A DNA stretch of 64,000 bases from Bacteroidales bacterium (lineage in GTDB: Bacteria > Bacteroidota > Bacteroidia > Bacteroidales > UBA932), in NCBI GenBank assembly GCA_015060255.1, contig SUYV01000004.1, positions 1 to 64,000 on the forward strand, read 5' to 3'. The notes under the pieces are model-generated. The model did not search any database. It was not told the origin of the DNA and saw only the letters and a program-made list of their open reading frames with translations. Below, in pieces: positions 16,731 through 25,470 of the stretch; position 1 is the stretch's first letter, and each line of letters begins with the position of its first letter. Position numbers and translations under genes: made by a program.

Positions 16731-18839
16731 ATGAGCAGCGCTGAGGTAACCATCGTAAAGAGAGACGGAAAACATAAGGCTTTTTCCGTTGAGAAAATCA
16801 AGAATGCAATACGCAAAGCCTTCTTGTCAGTAGGAGCTTTTGCAACAGAGGAAGATCTTGTAAATATCCTTTCGCACGTGCGTATCACTGAAGGAATGCA
16901 CGTGGAGGATATCCAGAATCAGGTAGAGATAGGACTTATGGCAGAGCAGTATTTTGCTGTAGCAAAGTCATTCATGCTCTATCGCCAGAGGCATAGTGAA
17001 GACAGAGAGGTGCGTGACCACCTTGACTTTCTCATCCAGTATTGCCAGGCAGAAAATGCTGCAACCGGCAGCAAATATGACGCAAATGCAAATATCGAGA
17101 AGAAGAATCTTGCCACTCTTATCGGAGAACTTCCTAAAAAGAACTTCATCAGACTTAATCGCCGCATCCTGACAGACAGGATGAAGAAGATGTATGGTAA
17201 GGAGCTTTCGGACAAGTATATCAGACTGCTCAAGAATCACCACCTTTATAAGAATGATGAGACATCACTGGCAAACTACTGCGCCAGCATCACAATGTAT
17301 CCTTGGCTGCTCGAGGGTACAAAACCTATAGGCGGCAACTCTATAGGCCCTACAAATCTCAAGTCATTCTGCGGAGGCTTCATCAACCTCGTGTTCATGG
17401 TCTCAAGCATGCTCAGCGGTGCTTGTGCCACTCCGGAATTCCTTATGTACATGAACTACTTCATCGGTAAGGAATATGGTCTCGACTATTGGAAAGACCC
17501 TCAGCGTCAGGCAGATAACTCAATCAAGAAACGTTCGATAGACAAAGTCATCACAGACTGCTTCGAACAGATTGTATACTCTATCAACCAACCTACCGGA
17601 GCTCGTAATTTCCAGGCTGTGTTCTGGAATATCTCATACTACGACAAGAACTATTTCGAAAGCATCTTCGGAGAATTCCGTTTCCCTGACGGATCGAAAC
17701 CAGACTGGGACGGCCTCTCATGGCTCCAGAAGAGGTTCATGAAATGGTTCAATGCAGAAAGACTCAAGACTCCTCTTACATTCCCTGTAGAGACAATGGC
17801 TCTCCTCACTGAGAATAATGAGGTGAAGGACAAGGAGTGGGGAGACTTCACTGCAGAAATGTATGCTGAAGGACACTCGTTCTTTACATATATGAGTGAT
17901 AACGCAGACTCTCTGGCTTCCTGCTGCCGCTTGCGCAACGAGATCCAGGATAACGGATTCAGCTATACCCTTGGAGCTGGTGGTGTGTCTACAGGCTCGA
18001 AGAGTGTACTCACCATCAACCTGAACCGCTGTATCCAGTATGCTGTCAAGAACGGTCGCGACTACATGACATATCTGGCCGAAGTGGTTGACCTTGTACA
18101 TAAGGTCCAGCTCGCATATGATGAGAACCTCAAGGCCCTCAAGGAGCAGGGTATGCTTCCGCTCTTCGATGCCGGATTCATCAATATCGGCCGTCAGTAT
18201 CTTACAGTAGGTATCAACGGTCTCGTGGAGGCTGCTGAGTTCCTCGGCATCGAAATCAATGACAATCCTCAGTATGTTGAGTTTGTACAGAACACACTCG
18301 GACTGATAGAGAAATACAACAAGCAGTACCGCACAAAGACCACACTGTTCAACTGCGAAATGATTCCTGCAGAGAACGTAGGAGTAAAGCATGCGAAGTG
18401 GGACAGGGAAGACGGCTATGTCGTACCTCGCGACTGCTACAACAGCTATTTTTATATTGTAGAGGACAAGTCTCTCAATATCATTGACAAGATGCGTCTG
18501 CACGGCCGCAAATACATCGAGCATCTCACAGGAGGCTCGGCGCTCCACCTCAATCTCGAGGAGCACCTGTCAAAGGCGCAGTATGCACAGCTGCTCCGTG
18601 TCGCAGCACAGGAAGGATGCAACTACTTCACTTTCAACATCCCGAATACAATATGCAACAGTTGCGGCCACATCAGCAAACATTACCTCAAGGAGTGTCC
18701 TGAATGCCATAGCCAGGATATCGACTATCTGACCCGTATCATTGGTTATATGAAACGTGTAAGCAATTTCTCGATGGCACGTCAGGAGGAGGCCGCAAGA
18801 CGCTTCTACCATAAGAATGAAGATAAGCCTAAATGCTAA
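16731..18839 (+). CDS. nrdD: Anaerobic (class III) ribonucleoside-triphosphate reductase
   Basis: This is a 702-residue protein. Residues about 5-95 form the ATP-cone regulatory domain (VTIVKRDGKHKAFSVEKIKNAI). The catalytic barrel follows. The C-terminus has the zinc site (CNSCGH...CPECH) and the glycyl-radical loop RIIGYMKRVS (radical Gly672). It reduces ribonucleoside triphosphates to dNTPs without oxygen, using a radical installed by NrdG, whose gene overlaps the end of this one by 7 bp. This indicates an anaerobic lifestyle. Length and motifs are normal. Confidence 0.96.
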   Translation: MSSAEVTIVKRDGKHKAFSVEKIKNAIRKAFLSVGAFATEEDLVNILSHVRITEGMHVEDIQNQVEIGLMAEQYFAVAKSFMLYRQRHSEDREVRDHLDFLIQYCQAENAATGSKYDANANIEKKNLATLIGELPKKNFIRLNRRILTDRMKKMYGKELSDKYIRLLKNHHLYKNDETSLANYCASITMYPWLLEGTKPIGGNSIGPTNLKSFCGGFINLVFMVSSMLSGACATPEFLMYMNYFIGKEYGLDYWKDPQRQADNSIKKRSIDKVITDCFEQIVYSINQPTGARNFQAVFWNISYYDKNYFESIFGEFRFPDGSKPDWDGLSWLQKRFMKWFNAERLKTPLTFPVETMALLTENNEVKDKEWGDFTAEMYAEGHSFFTYMSDNADSLASCCRLRNEIQDNGFSYTLGAGGVSTGSKSVLTINLNRCIQYAVKNGRDYMTYLAEVVDLVHKVQLAYDENLKALKEQGMLPLFDAGFINIGRQYLTVGINGLVEAAEFLGIEINDNPQYVEFVQNTLGLIEKYNKQYRTKTTLFNCEMIPAENVGVKHAKWDREDGYVVPRDCYNSYFYIVEDKSLNIIDKMRLHGRKYIEHLTGGSALHLNLEEHLSKAQYAQLLRVAAQEGCNYFTFNIPNTICNSCGHISKHYLKECPECHSQDIDYLTRIIGYMKRVSNFSMARQEEAARRFYHKNEDKPKC

Positions 18840-19285
18840 AATGCTACAGTTTTGATATTGTCTGCCAGGAGATCCCGGATGAGATCAGCCTGGCAGTCAA
18901 CATTTCAAGGTGTCCCAACAGATGCCCTGGTTGCCATAGTCCCTGGTTGTGGGAAGACGAGGGGGAAGAAATGTCCGACGAGATGCTCAGGAATCTCATC
19001 GGCAGATATTCTGCAGCCATAACCTGTTTCTGCTTCATGGGTGGTGATGCAGATCCTTCGGAAATAGAACGGCTTGCAGGAGTGGTAAAGGAAAGCTTTC
19101 CGCATCTCAAGACTGCATGGTATTCCGGAAAGGAGAATATTCCTGTCGGATTTGACCTGAGAGTCCTTGACTATGTCAAGATTGGCCCGTATGTTGAAGC
19201 ATTAGGAGGGCTGAAATCAAAAACGACCAATCAGGTATTATACAGAATACTTCCTGATGGTACACTAGAAAAAATTTTACTGTAA
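18833..19285 (+). CDS. nrdG: Anaerobic ribonucleotide reductase activating protein (radical SAM)
   Basis: This is a 150-residue radical SAM enzyme with CPNRCPGC (Cx3Cx2C) ligating the 4Fe-4S cluster. It uses S-adenosylmethionine to form the glycyl radical on NrdD. The ATG lies within the last codons of nrdD, so translation is likely coupled. The protein is slightly short but typical for NrdG, with FMGGDADP in the usual GGE position. Confidence 0.93.
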   Translation: MLKCYSFDIVCQEIPDEISLAVNISRCPNRCPGCHSPWLWEDEGEEMSDEMLRNLIGRYSAAITCFCFMGGDADPSEIERLAGVVKESFPHLKTAWYSGKENIPVGFDLRVLDYVKIGPYVEALGGLKSKTTNQVLYRILPDGTLEKILL

Positions 19286-19287
19286 AC

Positions 19288-20952
19288 ATGAACAAACCGA
19301 TCATCTACCAGATGCTTCCTCGACTGTGGGGAAACGATAAGATAAGACCAAAGAAAAACGGAAAACTTGCCGATAACGGCACAGGAAAACTCTCTGACAT
19401 TGACAAGGATACTCTTGAATATCTGAAATGGCTCGGCTGCAGCCATGTATGGTATACAGGTATCATAAGACATTCTACACAAGAATCGGATGAAGGCTGC
19501 ATTCCGTCGCATCCTCAGTTCGTAAAAGGAAAGGCAGGGTCTCCATACGCAATCTGCGATTATTATGATGTAAACCCATATCTTGCTGATAATCCTGAAG
19601 ATAGAATGCTTGAGTTCGAGCAACTGATCAAGAGGACCCACGAAGCCGGACTCAAGGTTATCATTGACTTTGTACCTAATCATGTGGCTCGTGACTATGG
19701 CAAGACAAGCGCATCGGATGGGCATCCGATGCTGGGAGCAAATGATGACAGGGAAGTACACTGGAAGGAGGATAATGATTTCTTCTATTATCCGGGGGAA
19801 GCACTCAGACTACCTACTCCATGCCCATTGGGAATGGAACCATACATGGAAATGCCGGCAATGGCAACCGGAAACAACTGCTACAGTCCTGAGCCAGGTA
19901 TCAATGACTGGTATGAGACTGTAAAGATCAACTATGGAGACAATCACACTGCCACATGGGACAGAATGTTGGACATATTGACATTCTGGGCCGAGAAGGG
20001 AGTTGATGGCTTCAGGTGCGACATGGTGGAACTTATTCCACAGAGCTTCATAGGTTGGGCTATCTCACAGATAAAGAACAGATTCCCGGATATCATCTTC
20101 ATAGCAGAGGTATATAAGAAGGAGCTGTATCGTGATTATGTACATAAGGTCGGATTTGATTACCTGTATGACAAATCAGGACTGTATGATACACTCAGGT
20201 CAATTGTTGACAAGAATGTAAACGATAACGGCATGCCGGTGGACCTGTGGCAGTCGACAACGGGAATCACACGCAACTGGCAGTTCTTGGGTGACCTTCA
20301 GCCATATATGCTGAACTTCCTGGAAAATCACGACGAGCAGCGCTTCGCATCAGAATTCTTCGGCAGGGACGGACACAACACCTATGCTCCACTTTACGCT
20401 TCTCTTTTCCTGAACACAGCACCGTTCATGATATATTTTGGAGAAGAAGTCGGAGAATCAGGAATGGATGAGGAAGGATTCAGCGGACGTGACGGACGTA
20501 CTACCATTTTCGACTGGTGGAGTGTGGGCAGCGTCAGAAGATTACGCAAGGCTATTGCTTCGAAAGCATACGAAGATCTCAAGGTGTCGAAACTGACTGC
20601 AGCCGGAATGAAGAAGGATGAGGCTGAGATATTCTGCAGATTTGCTCAGGCTGTGCGCCTTGCAGCTGTTGACACTGCCATATCCATGGGCACGACATAC
20701 GATCTGTGTTACTGCAACATGTCATCAGACGGGTTTGACAAGAACAGACATTTTGCATTCCTGAGGGATTATGAGGAACATACGCTTCTGATTGCAATCA
20801 ATTTCTCTGACAAGGCAGCAGAAATGAAGCTTGTCATTCCTGAACATGCCTTTGAGTGGATGGGTATTCCTATCACGGAAAAGATGTATCCCGGCAAGGT
20901 GATAAACGTAAAAGTGCCGCCAATGGACGGCACAGTGATTCAACTTGTCTGA
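19288..20952 (+). CDS. Cytoplasmic GH13 alpha-amylase family protein
   Basis: This is a 554-residue protein without a signal peptide. GH13 motifs are complete: DFVPNH (region I), GFRCDMVEL (nucleophile Asp), FIAEVY (acid Glu) and LENHDEQR (Asp). The C-terminal beta domain runs from about residue 470. It is expected to process maltodextrin or glycogen in the cytoplasm. It begins 2 bp after nrdG, so it may share that transcript, although no functional link is obvious. Confidence 0.9.
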   Translation: MNKPIIYQMLPRLWGNDKIRPKKNGKLADNGTGKLSDIDKDTLEYLKWLGCSHVWYTGIIRHSTQESDEGCIPSHPQFVKGKAGSPYAICDYYDVNPYLADNPEDRMLEFEQLIKRTHEAGLKVIIDFVPNHVARDYGKTSASDGHPMLGANDDREVHWKEDNDFFYYPGEALRLPTPCPLGMEPYMEMPAMATGNNCYSPEPGINDWYETVKINYGDNHTATWDRMLDILTFWAEKGVDGFRCDMVELIPQSFIGWAISQIKNRFPDIIFIAEVYKKELYRDYVHKVGFDYLYDKSGLYDTLRSIVDKNVNDNGMPVDLWQSTTGITRNWQFLGDLQPYMLNFLENHDEQRFASEFFGRDGHNTYAPLYASLFLNTAPFMIYFGEEVGESGMDEEGFSGRDGRTTIFDWWSVGSVRRLRKAIASKAYEDLKVSKLTAAGMKKDEAEIFCRFAQAVRLAAVDTAISMGTTYDLCYCNMSSDGFDKNRHFAFLRDYEEHTLLIAINFSDKAAEMKLVIPEHAFEWMGIPITEKMYPGKVINVKVPPMDGTVIQLV

Positions 20953-20955
20953 GTG

Positions 20956-21720
20956 TCAGATCCTTCTACGGAATTCCGCAATGGTGATTGCAGTCGCAAT
21001 CGCGGCGTTCAGGGATTCCGATCCAGGACTGTCGGATGGGTAGGGAGGTATGTACAACCTGTCGGAGACAAACTCTTCCATTTCGGCAGAGATACCTTCG
21101 GATTCGTTTCCTATTACAATCATGACTGGAGCACCTTCACCGGTCTCCAGTTCTTTTTTATACATGTCCTGACCGTCAAGGAAGGTACCGTATACCTTGC
21201 CGCCTTTATCCAATACTATCCGGGATACGTCGTGCAGGTCAATGTAATGCATCTTCACACGGAATATAGCTCCCATTGTAGCCTGAACGACTTTCGGATT
21301 GAATACGTCAACAGTGTCCTTTGCAGCGAATATGGCGTCAATGCCGAACCAGTCTGCAACACGAAGGATAGTACCAAGGTTGCCTGGATCCCTGATAGAA
21401 TCAAGCGCAAGGAACAGGCCTCCCTTGGATATGATCTCCTCTGCGGCAGAAGCGTCATCCATATATACATCGGAAGGTTTCTTCAGCACTGCAAGGGCAG
21501 GAGAAGGGGAGGACAATGCGGAAATCCTCTTCATGGATTCTTCACCGATCTCATCCCTTCTGTAGATGCGTTCTACCTCAAAAGGTGAGGCGATGGCTTC
21601 CTGGACCATCTTCTCACCTTCTACAATAAACAATCCGAGTTCGTCTCTTGTCTTTTTCAGATGCAGAGACTTCACTCTTTTCATCTCATTATTTGAAATG
21701 CATGCCATATCAATATCCAA
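20956..21720 (-). CDS. TrmH/SpoU family RNA 2'-O-methyltransferase
   Basis: This is a 254-residue protein with an N-terminal substrate-binding domain (GLFIVEGEKMVQEA) and a C-terminal SPOUT fold: DSIRDPGNLGTILRVADWFG, IVIGNESEGIS and SLNAAIATAI. It methylates a ribose 2'-OH in rRNA or tRNA using SAM; the target is not clear. The start at 21720 overlaps the end of speA by 11 bp; a second ATG at 21708 would avoid this. It is convergent with the GH13 gene, 3 bp apart. Confidence 0.88.
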   Translation of the reverse strand: MDIDMACISNNEMKRVKSLHLKKTRDELGLFIVEGEKMVQEAIASPFEVERIYRRDEIGEESMKRISALSSPSPALAVLKKPSDVYMDDASAAEEIISKGGLFLALDSIRDPGNLGTILRVADWFGIDAIFAAKDTVDVFNPKVVQATMGAIFRVKMHYIDLHDVSRIVLDKGGKVYGTFLDGQDMYKKELETGEGAPVMIVIGNESEGISAEMEEFVSDRLYIPPYPSDSPGSESLNAAIATAITIAEFRRRI

Positions 21721-23104
21721 GGATCTTTAGCATTGACTTGTATGTCTGCTCCTTGCTGAAAAGCTTCGTAGTGTAGTCTCCGTTCTCATCCTTGTCGATG
21801 ATGATGTGCTTTGGAGCAGGCTGGAGACAGTGCTGGATGCCGCCGTATCCGGAAATCGATTCCTGATAAGCTCCTGTATGGAAGAAGCCGATATAAAGAG
21901 GTTCACCCTCCTCCTCGATCATAGGAAGATAGATGGCATTTGCGTGAGCATCTGCATTGTAATAGTCTTCGCTGTCACATGTAAGACCTCCGAGGAACAC
22001 CCTCTGATATTTCTCATTCCACTTGTTTATAGGAAGGAGAATAAACTTCTGCTTGATACCCCATGTGTCAGGAAGAGTGACCATGAATGAGCTGTCGATC
22101 ATGTACCAGCGCTCCCTGTCATTCTGCTGCTTCATGTCAAGTATCTGGAATATCGTAGCTCCGGATTCACCGACTGTAAAGCTTCCGAACTCAGTGAAGA
22201 TGTTCGGCTCGGCTACTCCACGGGCGTTACACATGATCTTGATCTGTGAGATGATCTCCTCAGCCATGTATTCGTAGTCAAAATCTGATGCAAGTGAATT
22301 CTTGATAGGGAATCCACCGCCAATGTTCAGAGAATCAAGCTCAGGACAGATCATCTTGAGGTCACAGTAGACTCCGACACACTTCGCAAGCTCATTCCAG
22401 TAATATGCAGTGTCGCGCATTCCAGTATTGATGAAGAAGTGGAGCATCTTCAGCTTGAACTTGCGATTCTTGCTGATCAGGTTCTCGTAGAAAGGAACGA
22501 TGTCACTGTATCGGATTCCAAGACGTGATGTATAGAAATCGAACTTGGGGTCTTCCTCGGATGCAATGCGGATACCGAGATTTACCGGAACTTCAACAAG
22601 CTTGTCCAATGCCTCAAGCTCGTGCATGTTATCCAGCACAGGAATGATGTTCTGCCAACCGCTGTTGGCAAAATTGGCAATGTTTTCTACATAGGCAGGT
22701 TTCTTGAAACCGTTGCATACGATATACTGATCCTTATTTACAAGTCCTTCAGACTCAAGCGCTTCAATCAGATTGAGGTCGAATGCGGAAGAAGTCTCAA
22801 GGTGAATCTCGTTCTTAAGAGCCTCCTTAAGTACAAACTCAAAGTGGGAACTCTTGGTGCAGTAACAATAGTTATATGTTCCCTTGTAATCCACCTTCGC
22901 CATAGCGACATTGAACATACGCTTGGCCCTCTGGATCTGAGATGAGATCTTAGGCAGATAAGTGATCTTGAGTGGAGTTCCGTACTGATTGATGATATCC
23001 ATCATGTTGATGTCGTGGAAGTGGAGCTCGCCGTCTTCAACCATAAACTCATCCTGCGGAAACTCAAAGGTCTGGTCAATCAGATCGATGTACTTGTTCT
23101 TCAT
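21710..23104 (-). CDS. speA: Arginine decarboxylase, short Bacteroidota form
   Basis: This is a 464-residue fold-type III PLP decarboxylase. Motifs: TYNYCYCTKSSHFEFVL (PLP region), HLETSSAFDLNLIEAL, HFFINTG, LNIGGGFPI (phosphate-binding Gly loop) and FTEFGSFTVGESG. It matches the roughly 460-residue arginine decarboxylase family of Bacteroidota rather than the 650-residue E. coli SpeA. It converts arginine to agmatine, the first step to spermidine. It has its own promoter and a 5' leader with a perfect hairpin. The call rests on family resemblance; related decarboxylases of this fold use other diamino acids. Confidence 0.85.
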   Translation of the reverse strand: MKNKYIDLIDQTFEFPQDEFMVEDGELHFHDINMMDIINQYGTPLKITYLPKISSQIQRAKRMFNVAMAKVDYKGTYNYCYCTKSSHFEFVLKEALKNEIHLETSSAFDLNLIEALESEGLVNKDQYIVCNGFKKPAYVENIANFANSGWQNIIPVLDNMHELEALDKLVEVPVNLGIRIASEEDPKFDFYTSRLGIRYSDIVPFYENLISKNRKFKLKMLHFFINTGMRDTAYYWNELAKCVGVYCDLKMICPELDSLNIGGGFPIKNSLASDFDYEYMAEEIISQIKIMCNARGVAEPNIFTEFGSFTVGESGATIFQILDMKQQNDRERWYMIDSSFMVTLPDTWGIKQKFILLPINKWNEKYQRVFLGGLTCDSEDYYNADAHANAIYLPMIEEEGEPLYIGFFHTGAYQESISGYGGIQHCLQPAPKHIIIDKDENGDYTTKLFSKEQTYKSMLKILGY

Positions 23105-23143
23105 TTCTACTAATTTGATTAAGTCAGTTTATCGGATTTCAAT

Positions 23144-23164
23144 CAATCCGACTCACTCGGATTG
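23144..23164. promoter_or_regulatory. Hairpin or operator in the speA leader
   Basis: CAATCCGA-CTCAC-TCGGATTG is a perfect 8-bp inverted repeat between the speA start (23104) and its minus-7 box (23178). A third related copy, TCGGATTTCAATC, precedes it. It could fold in the mRNA leader or bind a regulator. Confidence 0.4.
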
Positions 23165-23177
23165 CCGTAAATCAGCG

Positions 23178-23185
23178 CAAAGATA
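23178..23185 (-). promoter_or_regulatory. Minus-7 box for speA
   Basis: CAAAGATA reads TATCTTTG on the minus strand, a good TAnnTTTG match, giving a leader of about 65 bases that contains the hairpin. Confidence 0.5.
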
Positions 23186-23235
23186 TCATTTATATTGATA
23201 TCAGCATCATTTGCGGCAATATTTTCGGCCAAAAT

Positions 23236-23266
23236 TTTGAGTAAAGCACACTTTTAGATAAATTTG
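23236..23266 (+). promoter_or_regulatory. Complete Bacteroidota promoter for the TamL-like gene
   Basis: TTTG (23236-23239), a 19-bp spacer and TAAATTTG (23259-23266) match both elements of the Bacteroidota sigma-ABfr promoter. The ATG is 11 bp beyond the box, so the leader is only a few bases. Confidence 0.7.
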
Positions 23267-23276
23267 CATAATATAT

Positions 23277-25466
23277 ATGAGAGCATTCAAGCGCATAATT
23301 GTACTTCTGGCCGTCATTCTGGCGGCACTTTCCTGCAGCACTACACGCGTCCTGCAGGACGGTCAGTACAGACTTGCTAAGAATAAGATCACGGTCTCGA
23401 ATGACAAGACATTCAATACCGGATCTCTTGATGCATACCTCAAGCAGAAGCCGAATTCATATTTCATCTTCGGATGGAACCCTTTCCTCAATGTCTACAA
23501 CTGGTCAAACGGAAAAGGCAAAGGCTGGGATAAGTTCGTTCAGAAAATCGGAGTCGCTCCTGTAGTGTATGAATCAGACCTTGTAGACGCAACCATTGAG
23601 AACATTGAGAACCGACTTGAATATCTCGGATATTACGGTTCATCTGTTGAGAGCCGCATCAACGTAAAGAAAAAGAGGGTTTATGTCAATTACGACATAA
23701 CCTTAGGCAAGAGATTCCCGGTCAAAGACATTGAAATCGTCCTTCCGGAAGACAGCACCTTTACAAAAGATTTCATCAGAGACACTGCCTCGATGCTGAT
23801 CCAGCCAGGAGATTTTCTTTCCGAAGACATTCTCGAAAAGGAGACGGTGCGTTCAAGTGCCGTCATGAAGAATCTCGGCTACTTCGAGTTCAACAAGAAT
23901 CATTTCTTCTTCGAAGCGGACACTCTGAGCATTCCGGATACAGCCTTGCTCAAGATGACCATCAACGAGTACACCAGGAACGAAACTCCGGAGGAGGCTC
24001 ACCCTATCAGCAAGTTCTATTTCAACGACGTCACCATTTCATACCCTAAGACACTGAAGATCAGAGAGAAAGTCTTAAATGACCTTAACACGATCAAGCC
24101 CGGCGATATATACAGCAGCGACGTCGTCAACAATACATACTCCAGATTATCCGCTCTGCGTGTGTTCAGCAGTGTCAATATAGGTATGACGCCTGTGGAC
24201 AGCAACAAGGTAAACTGCACTATCAACCTTTCACAGTCCAAGCCTCAGGGATTCAAGCTCAATCTGGAGGCATCGTCAAACTCCACCGGTCTGTTCGGAA
24301 TATCTCCACAGTTGTCATATTATCACAAGAATATCTTCAGGGGAGGAGAGTGGCTCAACCTGAGCTTCATGGGCAATTTCCAGTTCAAGTTCAATGATGA
24401 CATCAGGTCCAACGAGTTCGGAGTTTCTGCAGGATTGAGCTTTCCGAAATTCCTGCTGCTCCCATACAGATATTTCAACGAGTCGATTCCGAGGACTGAC
24501 ATAAACCTGTCATACAATTACCAGAGCCGTCCTGAGTATACCAGAAACATCATATCCACCTCATATGGCTATAATGGAAATGTCAGGAACAGATTCTTTT
24601 ACCAGGTATATCCTCTGCAGCTGAATATTGTCAGACTTTTTGACCTTGACGACAGTTTCTATAAGAATCTCGCCAATGACCCGTTCCTCAGAAATGCATA
24701 TCAGGACCACTTCGACCTGGGATCCGGAGGAACATTCTATTATACCACTAATCCTGAAAGCATTCCAAAGACATCATATCATTATGCACGTCTTCAGGTG
24801 GACATTGCCGGAAACCTTCTCAGTGCCTTCAAGAGAGTCATGAATAAGGACGCCGATGGTGCCGGAATGATATGGAACACTCCTTTCTCACAGTTCATTC
24901 GTGGTGAGATCACACTTGGAAAGACATGGATATGGGGTAAGAACTCAGGCCAGTCCATAGCTACAAGACTGGTCGCTGGAGCCGGTCACGCATACGGCAA
25001 CTCACATGCACTACCTTTCGAGAAGCATTTCTATGCCGGTGGAGCAAGCAGCCTCAGAGGCTGGCAGGCCAGGACTGTAGGTCCGGGCACATCCCAGAGG
25101 GATACAACCTTCGTCATCCCTAATCAGGCCGGTGACATGAGGCTTGAAGCCAACATAGAGTACAGATTCAAGATGTTCTGGAAAGTGGCTGGTGCCCTTT
25201 TCGTAGATGCAGGAAACATCTGGACTCTCAAGGAAGATCCAAGCGCGGAGAATTCCGGAGCACTCTTCAAATGGAATACCCTCGGAGAAAGCATAGCTGC
25301 CAACTGGGGAGCCGGAATAAGACTTGACTTCGACTTCCTCTTGCTTCGACTGGATCTCGGTCTTAAGGTACATGATCCGGCAAGGGAGCAGAAATGGGTG
25401 GGACCGGACCAATGGTTCCGCAGAGACGGTTTCGCCCTGCATTTCGGAGTCGGATATCCTTTCTAA
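23277..25466 (+). CDS. BamA/TamA family outer-membrane lipoprotein (TamL-like)
   Basis: This is a 729-residue protein with lipobox ALSC (Cys20), then POTRA-like repeats (about 25-330; for example IENIENRLEYLGYYGSSVES, KDIEIVLPED) and a C-terminal 16-strand-type barrel with GGASSLRGWQARTVGPG and a terminal Phe. The GGxxSLRG(W) loop is the conserved Omp85 signature. A lipidated TamA homologue (TamL) is known in Bacteroidota and is thought to work with TamB in envelope assembly. No tamB is present in this window. The domain call is strong; its role in TAM is inference. Confidence 0.88.
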   Translation: MRAFKRIIVLLAVILAALSCSTTRVLQDGQYRLAKNKITVSNDKTFNTGSLDAYLKQKPNSYFIFGWNPFLNVYNWSNGKGKGWDKFVQKIGVAPVVYESDLVDATIENIENRLEYLGYYGSSVESRINVKKKRVYVNYDITLGKRFPVKDIEIVLPEDSTFTKDFIRDTASMLIQPGDFLSEDILEKETVRSSAVMKNLGYFEFNKNHFFFEADTLSIPDTALLKMTINEYTRNETPEEAHPISKFYFNDVTISYPKTLKIREKVLNDLNTIKPGDIYSSDVVNNTYSRLSALRVFSSVNIGMTPVDSNKVNCTINLSQSKPQGFKLNLEASSNSTGLFGISPQLSYYHKNIFRGGEWLNLSFMGNFQFKFNDDIRSNEFGVSAGLSFPKFLLLPYRYFNESIPRTDINLSYNYQSRPEYTRNIISTSYGYNGNVRNRFFYQVYPLQLNIVRLFDLDDSFYKNLANDPFLRNAYQDHFDLGSGGTFYYTTNPESIPKTSYHYARLQVDIAGNLLSAFKRVMNKDADGAGMIWNTPFSQFIRGEITLGKTWIWGKNSGQSIATRLVAGAGHAYGNSHALPFEKHFYAGGASSLRGWQARTVGPGTSQRDTTFVIPNQAGDMRLEANIEYRFKMFWKVAGALFVDAGNIWTLKEDPSAENSGALFKWNTLGESIAANWGAGIRLDFDFLLLRLDLGLKVHDPAREQKWVGPDQWFRRDGFALHFGVGYPF

Positions 25467-25470
25467 CGGT

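Noticed and set aside
17718-18566. 282-residue minus-strand ORF antisense to nrdD
   Set aside because: nrdD is complete with all motifs; the ORF is a frame shadow.
20953-21588. 211-residue plus-strand ORF antisense to the SpoU methyltransferase
   Set aside because: The minus-strand gene has clear SPOUT motifs; this ORF has none.
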